Positions 10,440-23,090 of a DNA stretch of 64,000 nt are shown one piece after another. Position 1 is the first letter of the stretch, and the number at the start of each line of letters is the position of its first letter. Below the pieces are notes generated by a model that made no database searches, was not told the DNA's origin, and worked only from the letters and a program-made list of their open reading frames with translations. Made by a program: the position numbers and the translations under genes. This stretch comes from Beta vulgaris subsp. vulgaris (lineage: Eukaryota; Streptophyta; Magnoliopsida; Caryophyllales; Amaranthaceae): assembly GCF_026745355.1 (NCBI RefSeq), contig NC_079207.1:38274421-38338420 (forward strand), in the 5' to 3' direction.

Positions 10440-13400
10440 GAATGTGTTGATGCTTGGCATGCAAGTAGTCCTTTTATAAGTTTATCAGCAAGTTGATGAT
10501 GAGTAGAAACATACACTGGTTTGATAGCTTCTTGAGAAACTTTATCTCGAATGAAGTAGCAATCCACTTCTACATGCTTAGTTTTTTTTAATGATGCACT
10601 AGATTCACAATTATGGAAATTGCATCTTGGTTGTCACACTTGAGCACAATAGGTGCCAGGAATTTGATGTCAAGTTCTTTTAATAGCTATGTGAGCCATG
10701 TTATTTCACATGTAGTCAATACCATCGCCCTCTACTCAACTTCTGAAGTGGACCTTGCCACCACTTGTTTTTTCGTTGTCTAAGAGATCATAGAGTCTCC
10801 AACAAGGATGCAGAACCCTGTAGTCGATTTTCTAGTGTTTGGGCAACCAACCCAATCACTATCACTGTTAGCAATGAGCTAATGAGAGGTGGCAAGCAAT
10901 ACTCCTTAGTAATGTGCACCTACTAGATATCTCAAGACTGTCTTGGCAGCTTACTATGCACAAATGTGGTCTTTTGCATGAATTCGCTCAAGATATGGAC
11001 ACTAAATGCAATGTCAGGTCTAGTGATGGTGAGATATATAAGCTTGCCAATAAGATGTTTGTAGGGTGTAGGGCCAGGTAGACTTTTAGCTAGATCATGT
11101 GTGAGTTTGAGAGCTGAGTCCATGGGTAGTTTTAGAGGTTTGGCTTTAGTTAGTTCTATTTTTTCAGCAGGACAAGGGTATACTTCTTTTGAGATATGAA
11201 AATTCATTGAGTGGATATCCACTTCTATTCGAAGATAGTACCTTAGAAAACGTAGGTTTTCCATATGGAATTAAGTAGCAAGTAAGTATTTGATTTCATC
11301 AATATTAAGAGATTGAGAGTTGCCTGCTACGAAAAGGTCATCGAAATAAACAAGCACAGTCACAAACTGGTTTTCTCTGAGCTTAGTGAAGAGAGAATAG
11401 TCAGCTTTCGACTGCAAGAAGCCAAATGTTTTAAGCGCACTCTATGATTTTGCAAACCATACAATGATTTATTAAGCTTCCAAACTAGGTTTGGCTGAAG
11501 GCTTTGGTATGGATGCTCCCCTTGTCCCAGTACAATCTTCTTGCTAGGTCCCTAATAGCAAGCATGCATGTGCATGTACACATCTTCAAGTAGGTCACCA
11601 TCGAGGAATGCATTTTTGACGTCCATCTGGTACACTACCCAATTCTCTCTAACAGCAACTGCAAGCAATGTTCTCATAGTGGTGAGTTTGACTAATGGAG
11701 TAAAGGTTTGCTCATTGTCAATACATTCTCTTTATCTACAACCCAAGATCACCAATTTGGGTTTCTTCCTCTCTTCACTTCCATCAGGGTTGAAGGTTGT
11801 TTTGAATACCCGCTTGCTTCCTATGGTTCTCTTCCCCGGAGGCAGGGTAGTTAGAGTTCATGTATCATTTTCTTCAAGAGCTTGTGGTTCGTCATTCATA
11901 GCTAGCAGTTTTGAAATTTTGGAGATCTTGCATAGTAACACATTGAGTCATAAAAGCATGATATTTAGATCGCGGTTGTCATTGCTATATTTGTAGCAGG
12001 TTCAAGCTGTTTATGAACATTCATAGTGTCAGCGACATAGTACACTAACCAACTAGGTGTTTTGGATTGCCTCAAAGATCTTCTAGGAGCTTCAACAACA
12101 CCAACATCCTGGATATGTCTTGGCTCTTCAACATCATAGTAGAATGTTGTGAGTCATGAGGTGTTCCATAAAAGCCGTTCATCAGCATCTCAAGTGCATG
12201 TGTTGTTAAGGCATGTGTTTTTATGGCTAGGCTCACCATGTGGCTCTCACTCTCAGGCATAGGTACTAGGTGGGGCAGTAGGAAAGTTTTTGTGGAGTTT
12301 TTATTAAAAGGAAACATTTTTTCCTAAAAGGTGACATCTCCTGAGACAAAGATTTTGTTGTTGAGAAGGTTCAATAGTTTATACCCTTTTTGGGTGATAG
12401 CCTAGAAACACACATACCCCTAGGAGCAAACTTATCTGTGGTTTTTTCAAGGTTGCTAGCCATGTCCAAGTAACCAAAAGCCCTCATGTTCACATAATTT
12501 GGCCTCTTGTCAAATAGCTTAACATATGGAGTTTTGTTATGTATCACAAATTCAAGGTGTCTGTTAAGTATATGTGTAACAGTTAGAACACAATCTCTCT
12601 AAAATTTCAGAGGGAGGCATGCTTGCATCCTCAGGGCCCTTGACATTTCCAACACATTTCTTTGTTTTTTTTAAGCTCAACCATTATGTTATGGTATATC
12701 CACACAGGAGGTCTGATGTACTATGCCTCTCAAAGGCAAAATTGATTGCACTTGCTGTTTTCGAACTCAACAGTATTATCAGGCCTTATCTTTTTGATGC
12801 TCAAGTCAAACTGGTTTTCAACAAGGTTAGCAAACATTTCAACCACATGAAAAGCATCAGACTTATATTAAAGCAAGTACACCCAGGTTACCATGGAGTT
12901 GTCATCTACAATAATGAGAAAGTATATGTACTCTCCACATGTAGTTACCCTCTAAGGTTCTCATATATCCATGTGTATGAGGGAAAATGGTGTATGTTCT
13001 TGTTCAGACCATAATGAAGTGTGGAAAATTTAGCCATTGGACATGTCAAACACACTGCATTAGATACATCAAAATCATTTTTTACACAACCAATTAACTT
13101 GACTTTATTCAAGGGACCATATCCCGTCCTATTGTGCCACAGCACATAATTATCCCTAGATATTAGATGATTAGCACTAATAATTGTGTTCAGCTTCCCA
13201 GCATCTCCTCCTTTGTGAGTATTACATATCTTGTCATCTCCCATATTGCATATCTTGTTCTTTTTATTGGCATTCAGGCCTTTTAGGGGTGTATTTGCCA
13301 AATAGTAAAGTCAATCTTGAGCTCTTCTAAGTCCCTTTGACAGTCAGAGTAGGAAAATCCTGAATTATCAATAGTCAACATGAAAGGGGACTTTGAATCC

Positions 13401-14870
13401 ATCTTTTATTGGACTAGTTTATTCACTGATAACAAGTTATGTCTAAATTTTTGAATAGACAACACACTTCTCAACTCAATGTTATTTTCCAATTTCACAT
13501 CTCATACGTGAGAGATATGTTGCCATGGGGAAGGTTATGCAAGGTTTGTTTGTGGTTTGAGCAAGTTTAATGAGCATGCTATGTCATATGTCATATGTCA
13601 TATGATTAGATGCTCCTGAGTATATTATCTAATCATATGCATTAAAAGAGACATTGCAGCAAACAACAATACTTGCAAAGCTAATGTCAGTCTCCTGCTT
13701 AGTGTCTGATCCATGCTTCTTGGCACCAGAACTAGCATGGAGACTTTCAGCAACCGCTGGAATTGTTCAGAGAAGAGGAGTTGCTTTGGTTTATCTGTTG
13801 AGACATGCGCCTTTGTAGCCATTTTATTCACCCTTGGCTTGTTCCATTTGTTCCACCTCCTTGGTTTACACTACTATCTCTTCGAAGTTTCCTCACATGT
13901 TGTTTGTTCTTATGATGATTATTTTTGTAAAACCAACCACATGCTAAAAAGCTTCAAGTGTATGGTTTTGGCCACCACACATAGAACATCCTCCTTCTAT
14001 AGTGTTCATGTTGTACATAGTAGATGAATCCAACGACAACTTCGAAATGTTCAGGACTTCTCTTTTAGCGTCCTCTTGCATCAAAGAAAAGCAAGCTTCT
14101 TCCACAAAGGGCAAGGGAGACCTCATAAGCAACTAACTTCTTTGTTGATTGTAGTCTCCATTCACTCAATTAAGGAATTGGAACAAGCGATGTTCATCTT
14201 GTTAATTGTGTATAGCTAGCACTCAAAAACTCATTTACCTCAATAGTAAGAGTTATGATGGGTGGTAGGTTGTTCAAAGCATCAAACTCCTCCTACAATG
14301 CTCTCATCTTTATGTAGCATTCATTTTTGGGTGCTCTATTCTACTTTATTTCAAACATCTCCTTGCTCAACTTGTATTTCCTTGAGCTATGAGTCACTTT
14401 GAATATGCTCTTAAGTCCTACCTAGCTCTGGAAGTTTCAAGGTATAGGACTAATGTTTTCATAGCTGTAGTCATTGAACCACGAAGCCATGAGATGACTA
14501 TACTATCACATGTATCTCATCGATGTTGTTTTTGAGCATCTTGAGCATCCCTTTTAACCAATCTTGTCAAAAAACCTGTGCTTTTATTTGGTAGCTAGGT
14601 TTATCTCTATGGTTCTGATCATAGTTTGCTGCTCCCTTAAGCTTCTTAATGTTGACAACGTTTGGTCCATCATAGGGTTTAAGATATAGAGGGTCAGTGA
14701 AAGTGATTTTCTTGTCTACCCTGTATGATATTTTAAGGCAAAGACATGATTCTTGATAAAACACCGGTCATATTAGTGAAGGTAATTTACTGTGACCGCA
14801 GGGTAATAGAGACCTTGCATTTGATTTGTATTTTCTTGGATAGACTCTTCTTTTCACGTGATGGAGCCTA
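10440..14870 (-). pseudogene. gag-pol remnant of the short-LTR Copia element
   Basis: Minus-strand fragments in the canonical Copia order. The gag zinc-finger region has CSMCGGQNHTLEAF (about 13980). GAG-pre-integrase has LWHNRTGYGPLNKVKLIGC (about 13100-13150) followed by CLTCPMAKFS. An integrase stretch spans about 12400-13000 in several frames. Reverse transcriptase remains lie at about 11300-11900. The RT/RNase H junction has LIGKLIYLTITRPDIAFSV (about 11000-11060). The RNase H end has DCYFIRDKVSQEAIKPVYV and HHQLADKLIKGL (about 10460-10565). Frames change many times and stops are frequent, so nothing here could be made as protein. Confidence 0.8.
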
Positions 14871-14872
14871 GA

Positions 14873-14884
14873 GCTCTGTTACCA
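14873..14884 (-). other. Primer-binding site of the short-LTR Copia element
   Basis: The minus strand reads TGGTAACAGAGC, one mismatch from the usual plant tRNA-Met PBS, directly against the LTR that starts at 14885. Confidence 0.75.
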
Positions 14885-15113
14885 TGTTAAGTAATATATG
14901 CGGTGGGTTAGGTGATTTACAGAGGAAAGAGAAATATGATAGGGGCAATAGTTGTTGAGATATTCGTTCGTTCAACTAAGTTTATGTATTACGCCATACA
15001 ACAAACCCCCAAATACCTAAATAGCTCAAACGACAAAACAATCGCATGGGCTAAGAAAACCAATACAACTATGATGTGAAAAGAAGCTAAAGTAAGCAAC
15101 TCATGGGCTGACC
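14885..15113 (-). repeat. 5' LTR of the short-LTR Copia element, end truncated
   Basis: Starts tgttaagtaat and aligns with 10155-10378. Similarity stops after gggctga at 15113, where an unrelated repeat begins. Confidence 0.78.
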
Positions 15114-16190
15114 AAGTAATTAACAATCATAATTAAATGACTAAAATTAAGTAAACTAGATAATTATTACTTTGAAGCACTAACATTGACACAACCTTTT
15201 GCTTCAAAGTTTGATAAAAATAAATAAAGCACATATCTTCATCCACGACGCGTTTCTCATCTCACATTGTTAATGCATGTTATTAGTAACCTTTAATCTT
15301 TACAACACTTTTCTCATTCAGCGCAGATCATCACCCATCACTTTAGAATAAATTTTCTTCAACGACCACTTATGCCATAGATTATTCCTCATTTTCTAAT
15401 AATTTCTTTGCTCACAACCAACCACGTGACAATGGTTGCATTTGGGGGGGGGGGGATTCCCATTCTCTTTATGGTACTAAGACATATTTACATGCTCCTT
15501 TACGTTTTCTCCATTTTTGTCCGGCTTTATTGATCTCCTTTAGTCTACATCATTAATAGGATTGACGAAATTTGCTAGGTTATTTTAGATGGATATTCAA
15601 GTAAGGACATTTCAGACTCATATTTGTCAGGAACACTCACTAAAACCTTATCAACAACTCTCTCATGATTGGAAAATATTTCACCTTGAAATCTAATTTT
15701 ATTAACAGTGTTCATAAGTTTACTTGTAATCGAATGGTTTGGCACTTTTTTCATCCTTTGTATCTCAAATTCTCATTTGAGGTTCAAAACTTGCATCAAC
15801 TTTGTTTGAGCATTACCCTCAAACTCTTCCTTTAACATGTCCCATGCCTCTTTTGGTGACTCACACAAGTCATGAGACCTGGAAATAAGAGAGCAAAAGA
15901 AAGAAGTAAACATTGAAATTTAAGAAAGCTACTGCATTTCTCAACCACTTGAATCAACACATTAGGCTACCTTTTGTATAGGCTTGAAACTAATAGAAAA
16001 TGGCAAAACAGTATAGCTAAAACATGGAGTTATGGCTGATTTAGTGTCCCACAACTCTCTCCACTAATCTAGTGAACTCTTTTTAAATAAAACAAACCTA
16101 TTTGACTAATCTAACTAAGTAAATAAAAATCATAATTAAATGAGTAAAATAAGGAAACTACATAATTAATACTTTGAAGCACTAACTTCT
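15114..16190 (-). repeat. Copia gag-derived repeat unit, copy 1
   Basis: A dispersed unit also present at 23760-24197 (partial) and 36160-37830. On the minus strand the middle encodes a worn UBN2-type Copia gag (ESPKEAWDMLKEEFEGNAQ, VVDKVLVSVPDKYESEM at about 15620-15870). It is bounded by a related segment on both sides (15114-15180 and about 15885-16190 share runs such as tactttgaagcactaac). A poly-G run of 13 lies at about 15447. Stops and frame changes show decay. It contains no pol. Confidence 0.7.
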
Positions 16191-18559
16191 AAGAAAACTA
16201 GTATCTAATTTAGTTAGCTTCACAACAAAATTAAACCTTTTGTTGATACATGAACTTACAGATATTGGATCATGAAGACAATGTCATGATGAGGCCATTA
16301 AAATTGGTAAATTAGGAAGTGGAGGACGACCTGAGATCGCATGTTACAAAGAGGTAAAATGTATTTGATAAAAAATTCAGCCTTTATGTCATCTTTTTCT
16401 TTCAATGTGTGCAACTGAGTACTAACACTTAATTTCTTGGTTTTTGTAGGAAATTTACTTGGTCGTAATGGCCCTCGATAGATCAATTACGCCTTCTTTA
16501 AATCCGGTCAAAGTTGTATAGTGTGGAATAATAATAGCAAAGACCCTTTGTCAAGTTGATGTCACAATAATTAGCAATCTACACACTGTTTGTGCTCAGT
16601 TATCCTTGACAAAAGCAAAAGCTTAGCATAAATATCTTCTTTCCCCCCGATGCATACATAACAAATGGGTTATCAACTCTTGAAAGAGGGATTTTGCTGC
16701 TAGAACAACTCGTAATTCAAGTAAAACCGGATATGAACTAATCACCTAAACTAGTGGCCGGATAGGGTTGTCATTAGTAAAGCAATCAAACATCCATCAC
16801 TTAAACGAGAACTTCATTTACCGGTTTTTCTCCAACCTTGCAATTTCTTGCCACATTCCCAAATATGCGAAATAGCTTGTAACTTTTATGTTTAACTAAG
16901 GGTTTTGTATATCAGTTAGTAGAGGAATATATGCAGTAGGTGCTTATAGCTCAAAATCATTTGAGAAACCAAAAAAAAAAACAAGGGTTTAATTAACTCG
17001 GAAAGCAACTAAGCAGAAATCAGGTTTTTAAGTATGCTTTACGTCTGAAACAGAGGTTGTACGTGGCATATGATGAGGAACAAAGTAGGGTATTATTTAA
17101 TAATCAAGATATGAAATTTTCAGAAGGGTATCATAAATTATTAGCAACCAACGAGACCATTAATCTAGGTACAACCAAAATAGTAGCAAAATTTAATCGG
17201 TTTTAGAGGAACTTCACATGCAGCGATTTGTATCGCATAAATCATTAACAAAAATTTACATGCAATACTCTGAAATCAACTACTTCAAACTTATAAAAAA
17301 ATTAGTACTTTGTCATCACTGTACATATTCGAAAATTACATAATTTGCATAAATCAAGTGCTACACAAACAAACAAACTAAAAGAGTAATGGTTTAAAGG
17401 GTGGTCCTTGTGTACCATAATCGGATATTTAGGAATTAAATATCCTTTCACCACATTTAGCACTCTTCCATTAACCTTCTAATATTTTAAGTTCAGGAAT
17501 TAACTCAAAATAATCAAGTTTAGAAACTCCTAAACCTCATAAGTACTACAGTTTAGCCACATCATACTTTTCTTAATTTTCTTTGTTGTTATGGATGCGA
17601 TACCTCAAAAAGAACAATTTCTAAGTATGAATAACATGTTGAGGAGCCTAGGAAAAAGGGTTCATGCAATATTTAACTAAAGAATTCAAAAGAAATAATA
17701 GCTGCCAAATGTAGCCCTTGTTCACGTTGGAAATGACGTGAAAAAGGAGTGGTCTAAAATGAGAGTGAATTTTCGTGAGTTATGAGTAAGTAAATCAGTT
17801 GAAAATTTTTTGGTTCCTTGGTCACTTATATATATATAGAGAATGGGTAGTTGGAAACTCATGATTTTTGGCTTAGTAATGGGGGTAAAATCGTCTTTTA
17901 ACTACTAAGGAGCATTATAGAATTTTCTGGTTTTACTTAGTCCTTACACTTATATAATAAATCTCTAATCATTCATTGATTAAAGGAAACCCCAAAACCA
18001 AAACAAAACCCTAAACAATAATTTCTCTCTCCTCTGATTTTATACCCCGTACTATGCATGTTCCATTTCTGCATTTAGAATTCGGAATTTGCCCAAACTT
18101 ATCGCACGAAAGTTGTAGATCTAGAAAGTTATTGAACTTAGATGCAAAAATCACTCGATTCGGAGTTCGGAACTATGAGTTACGGCCTTTGCAAATTTGG
18201 TGTTGCTATATTCTCCGAAACTCATATCCTAGGTTCCAAGTTTTTTGTATCATATACCCAAATCTCGTAAGGTAACTATTTCTTACAACATCCTCCAGTA
18301 TTTTAGAGGAGAACGTTATAAAAACCATTGAGTGATTCAATGAATCTAAAAAAATTTAGTACAACAAATCCCAAAAACTGATTTTTGTGCACTATAAACC
18401 ACTTGAAAAGGAAACAATTTATACAAAACATTTCAGAATTCATGCTTCTTGATTGTTGAACTCAGAACGGTTATTTGGTGGCAATTAACACTAAAATATG
18501 ATAAACACTTCTCAGATTCTTTATCAGTTAAGTTCTTGAAATAATAAAAGGTTGAACAC
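16191..18559. other. No gene recognised; possible LTR remnant near its end
   Basis: Mostly AT-rich, uninformative sequence. About 17740-18290 has a promoter/leader look: a ttatataata box near 17953, a pyrimidine-rich leader near 18022, and a segment (gaaagttgtagatctagaaag) of the kind often found in plant Ty3/gypsy LTRs. It may belong to the gypsy element that follows, but no second copy is visible. Confidence 0.35.
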
Positions 18560-19728
18560 TTATAACCTGAGCTATCCTCATTTCCTTTTTCCCTCGAATG
18601 ACTTGCAATTGTTCCTTAATTAGTCTCGTGATCTTACTCAATTCTTACCGGGATCCTGGGATTACGTCATCTCAACCAATGAGTGTTCAATATCTACATA
18701 CATGCAGAGCTTCATATGAAGCCATATTCGACTGGTAGTTATAGTTATAGAAGACTTTTGTGCATGTTAATTTATCTTCTCATAAACCCTTAAAATCTTG
18801 TATGTAAGCTCTAACCATATCTTCCAACATTTAAATAACACACTTTGTTCTCTCAAGTAACTTATCCCCTTAAACTTCACTCCTAACAATTTAAGTATTT
18901 TGCATCATATTGTGGCACATCTCGCTTCAACCCTTCCTACCAAAATTTTATATCTTGATTCATCCTGCTCTCTTCGTGATACGCATTGCTAAGCGCCTCT
19001 CTTAGAATTCGCTCTTTTTTTCCAGCTCTGAATCATAGGTTCTCGGTATTTTTTCTTTTATTCATATTCTTTCACCACCATATACTTCAAAAATCTGTTG
19101 TCTCATTTTTTCTCTATCTTTAAACTCAGTTTCTTGATAAACTTACTTTGCACTTACTTAGCGCAAATTTTCTCAAAAGAAATGTTTTTATCACGAAACA
19201 TTTAGTTCTCCTTGCAAATATCCTTCCTTAATCACATTTAACTTTAATTGCATTACTCTTTATATAACTCCTATGGTATCGAAATGATGAAATCATTTCC
19301 ATGGCAAGGTTTCCAATTCAAAGCATCCACTACCCCATCTGCCTACCCCGACGGTACTAAATGTCTATATCATAATCCTTAAGCAATTCTAGCTATCTTC
19401 GCTATCTCACTTTCATCTATTTCTAATAAAGATATATCTTAAGTTTGGATGATCAGTATAGACCTTTAAGGTTACTTAATTTAATAAAACGTCTAAGATT
19501 TTGAGGCAAATTCCTCAACTTCCATTCCAATTCATGCGCAAAGGTAATTTTCTTATACTTTTAACTAGCTAAAGGCATAGCTTATCGCTTTCTGATGTTA
19601 CATTATTCTACATGTCAAACCTTTCTGAGAAATATAGATATACACATTAAGTCCTTCTGTCCCCGAAGGTGAAGCTAGAACTAGGGCATTGGTTAACCTT
19701 TTTCTTCACACTAGTAGAATAAATGCTA

Positions 19729-19931
19729 TTTGCTGCGCTGATATTGCTGCGGTATTATCTGTACGCAGCAATATAACACGCAAAAAGAAAAAAAAAATTG
19801 AAAATTACAATATTGCTGCGGTTTCCCGCCAAAAACCGCAGCAATATTAGTCAACGGGAATTTTGAAAAAAATGTGGGGCCTGAAGAGACTAATATTGCT
19901 GCGGTTTTGAGCGGGAAACCGCAGCAATATC
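19729..19931. repeat. CACTA-1 left subterminal repeat array
   Basis: Seven copies of the core TTGCTGCG or its complement CGCAGCAA, arranged as head-to-head pairs such as ATTGCTGCGGTTT ... AAACCGCAGCAAT. Subterminal motifs of this kind are the known binding sites for CACTA DNA-binding transposase subunits. Confidence 0.85.
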
Positions 19932-19989
19932 ATTAAAAATTATTAAAATAATATATATAAGACATGGCCAGCGTGTTACGCGTCTATGT

Positions 19990-20395
19990 TAAGTAGGGTT
20001 TTTTTTTTCACACTTATCTCATCCGCGCCCTTCTCATCCTCTCTCTCCTCAAATGCTCTCTCCTCTCATCCGTTTTCTCTCTCCTCTCAGCCTCTCTCAG
20101 CCGTTTTCTCTCACCTCTCACCTCACCTCTCACCTCGTCGGCATCGCGTCTCGGTGGCCCATCTCGAGAATCCAACACCGAACAACAAAACATCGTCGCT
20201 CGCAACGTCTCGTCGTCGTCTCAGTGGCGATAGCGCAGCAACGTCGCCTCGTCGTCTCGCTCATCTCGTCGACTCGCTCATCTCGTCATCGTTTCAAGAT
20301 GGCGAAGCAAGTGAAATTCGCAGCAACGCAACGGACTCGCTCATTTCACGTCGTCATCGCATCCGCGCCTCGGCCTCCTTGTAGATTTTTTTGTT
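19990..20395 (+). promoter_or_regulatory. Leader-like pyrimidine-rich block inside CACTA-1
   Basis: A tatatataag box at about 19952-19961 precedes long ctctctcc runs and an open but composition-driven stretch (Ser/Arg/Leu rich in all frames). It looks like a gene 5' leader, perhaps captured or left from a transposase gene. I see no conserved protein. Confidence 0.4.
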
Positions 20396-20904
20396 TTGCT
20401 TTTTCATTTTTCCTTTTTTTAGATCTGTTAGTTTATTTTTTAGTTTAAGATCGTTTTGATTTTTTTTTTGCTTTTTCATTTTCTTTTTTAAGATCTGTCA
20501 GTTTATTTTCCAATTTCAGATCGTTTTTTTTTTTTGATCTGTTAGTTTATTGTTTTTAAGATTGTTTATCGGCCTCTTTGTAGATTTTTTTTTTTTGCTT
20601 TTTCATTTTTCGTTTTTTTTTAGATCTGTCAGTTTATATTTTCATTTAAGATCTTTTTTTTTAGATCTGTTAATTTATTGTTTTTTAGATTGTTTTTTTA
20701 GTTGGTTTTTCATTTTACATATTATTCTTTTGTAATATTAATGTAATTAGATTTTTTATTTTTATATATTAATGAGATTCATGTCATTTTATTTTTAGTT
20801 TGTTTGCGAATTGAGTGGATGGTGAATGGGTTGGTTGTTTGTATCTAATATTTCAAATTTAATTGACAAATGCAAAAAAAAATAAAATAAAAATTTCCTG
20901 TACT

Positions 20905-21130
20905 GGACATATTGCTGCGGTTTTGGCTTAAAAACCGCAGCAATATACTGATTTTTTTCTGATATAAAATAATAATATTGCTGCGGTTTGGTCTTTAAAA
21001 CCGCAGCAATATTACCTTATATTGCTGCGGTTTAAAACCGCAGCAATATTAATAATACCTGTTGCTGCGACCTCAATTGCTGCGCGCCCTATTCCGCAGC
21101 AATAGGGCACTTTTTAATCGCAGCAAGTAG
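20905..21130. repeat. CACTA-1 right subterminal repeat array
   Basis: Ten copies of the TTGCTGCG core in both orientations. They include three tight inverted pairs that could fold as hairpins, one of them with almost no loop at about 21018-21050. Confidence 0.85.
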
Positions 21131-21454
21131 CCTTTTTTCTACTAGTGTCAACTTGTAGAAAGCTTCCTTATTGCAATTCCAACCACTCTAATTTTATTAT
21201 TTCCTTATTACTTCTTTAAGATGCCTTTCCTGATTCCATGAACATACCAAAATACCATCTACAATAATCGTCCTAATTTAGTCTAATAAGATTGAAAATA
21301 TCACTACATCGTATTTACGATCGCTAGTGGTGAATTACTAAGCTCGATTGGTGTTTTCACAAACTCATAGTAACCATGACTCATCCTAAATTTCATATTT
21401 TAAATATCTCCCCTTGTTGTATGCATGCATCTAGTAATATCTCGATATTAGATC

Positions 21455-21564
21455 TACTTTCAAACACCCTAGCCCCTTTTAATTGATCGAATGAATCATC
21501 CATTCGAGATACTTTCAAACACCCTAGCCCCTTTTAATTGATCGAATGAATCATCCATTCGAGA
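21455..21564. repeat. Perfect 55-bp tandem duplication
   Basis: Unit 21455-21509 (starting tactttcaaacaccct) is repeated exactly at 21510-21564, within the decayed gypsy RT region. Confidence 0.97.
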
Positions 21565-21830
21565 TTATAAATTCATATTCCTAAATGTAATATAATTAGT
21601 CACCTGATAATCTTTACATAATTAATTCATCTCCCCGGTTGAAACAATTATAATCTTTTGCAACGATTCTTCTAACTACGTCATTAACTCGACATCTCAG
21701 CTTTACAGGTAGGCATGGCTACCACCTATCATTAGATAAAAATCAACCACCTTATATAGTCGCAATGCTGACAAATTCTCGGATAATACATCTGGAGAGT
21801 CTTCAACTACCGGAGCTCTTTCCATCCTTC

Positions 21831-23090
21831 ATTACTTCCTTATGATTCTCTACTATTTGAATTATGTAAGCAATACCTTCCGATAACACGTCTATATATT
21901 ATCACCTTGCTCTGTTCTTCCGTTCTTGACGATAGACCCTTCTATATAATACTATCTTTGCTTGGTGATTTCACCTAATAACATTTGATGATCATTCGGT
22001 TCTTGATCATCCAAGATATCCTCCAAAATTATATTATAATACACAAATCGGAAAAAGAATAAATCTACTTGCAACTTTGACTCTTGCTATCTCAATTACA
22101 TAATCTCTAAATAATCATTTACAACAACTTGACCCTTTATCAAATATACAAGTTTTCATACTGAAGCTTAACAAAATGCACTGCAGATACATAAATGCGA
22201 AGTCCCCAAAAAACAACAAATCAAACACGGTATTATAATGATTTTTTTTTTCCTGAAACCACATCACTTGAAATCTCCGACAACTCTGATGTATCTTCGA
22301 CTTCTCTCCCCTTGACGTTTCCATATTCCCACTATTCTTCCTTTTCTTCAATTCTTTCTTTTATTTTCCATCCGCACTTACTCTAGAGCATAATCATATG
22401 ACTTCCCCAAGGTCAGATAAGACCCCATTTTCTGAAGTTTCAGTTCATCAAAGTAACGCCCAACTCCGACCTATTTTTCATGACAATATTCGACTTACAT
22501 ATTTGAGGAAATCATATGCCAAATCCATTATAAAAGTTTCCAATCTAATTAGTAATATCTAAAATTCAAATTCCAAAAACAATTTCCTTACTGCAAGACA
22601 TGTAAGAGAAACATATAATTTTTTTGTATTCAAGTTCACTTCACAATTGAAACCCATATCGTAGCCAAACTACAACACATGTTCTTGGAGGTTTACAAGT
22701 TATTTATAAACAAATCACAAAGTACTTGTAACTGACATATAAACTCCAAATTTTTAATGTAATCAATTCCCCATGACAATCATATTGATTCTTATATTAC
22801 CAAAATGATATCCATATTTTCGAAATTATAGTTCTCTTATATTATACCTCTATAACTATATCTTTTGCTAAGTAAGTGAAAAAATATATAATACCAAAAA
22901 ACATACACAACCTAAGCTCTACCTAGGGCGAGCAAACCAACTAGGTTGGACTCCTTACACACTAGGCAAGCAAACACACAAATTATACAGTATCAACTTT
23001 TATCTTCGCAAACCAAATTTTATCTTGAACAAACAACTTTCTAGGCAAAACAAGACCAATTCTTAACAGCAGCATGTTTCACATTTTTTT
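21831..23090. other. Decayed sequence, no gene recognised
   Basis: Probably upstream parts of the gypsy element (minus strand), but no protease or gag motif could be fixed. T-rich and A-rich runs are common. Confidence 0.4.

Larger units (their letters stand above)
10155..15113 (-). mobile_element. Decayed Ty1/copia element with short LTRs
   Basis: Diverged direct repeats of about 230 bp bound a Copia gag-pol read on the minus strand. The right LTR begins tgttaagtaatatatgc at 14885, next to a tRNA-Met-like PBS. The left LTR is 10155-10388, next to a polypurine tract (GAGGAGGAG on the minus strand, 10389-10398). The right LTR lacks its last ten or so bases where it meets the gag-derived repeat at 15114. 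No target duplication was found. Confidence 0.82.
19709..21147. mobile_element. CACTA-1, complete non-autonomous CACTA transposon
   Basis: 1439 bp with inverted ends CACTAGTAGAA (19709) and its complement ending 21147, and a perfect 3-bp target duplication TCA (19706-19708, 21148-21150), the hallmark of CACTA elements. Both subterminal regions hold many inverted copies of TTGCTGCGG. There is no transposase; the interior is a pyrimidine-rich, leader-like block (about 20000-20390) followed by T-rich sequence. It must rely on a transposase encoded elsewhere. It sits inside a dead Ty3/gypsy pol. Confidence 0.93.
18560..21830 (-). pseudogene. Ty3/gypsy pol remnant, split by CACTA-1
   Basis: Minus-strand pol of a Ty3/gypsy element, heavily decayed. 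In order: the RT N-terminal linker APVVEDSPDVLSENLSAL (about 21820-21740), RT with FRMSHGYYEFVKTPIELSN (about 21390-21320), RNase H with KKRLTNALVLASPSGTEG (about 19690-19640) and VYTDHPNLRYI (about 19450-19410), and the integrase C-terminal part with LEDMVRAYIQDFKG and ASYEALHV (about 18850-18690). RT and RNase H are separated by CACTA-1 (19709-21147). Without it the domain spacing would be normal. Resemblance is to chromovirus (Tekay/Del-like) pol, but the lineage is uncertain. Confidence 0.8.

Noticed and set aside
20014..20448. Three overlapping Ser/Arg-rich ORFs inside CACTA-1
   Set aside because: All frames are open because of ctctcc and cgtcgt composition; no conserved motif and no supported start.
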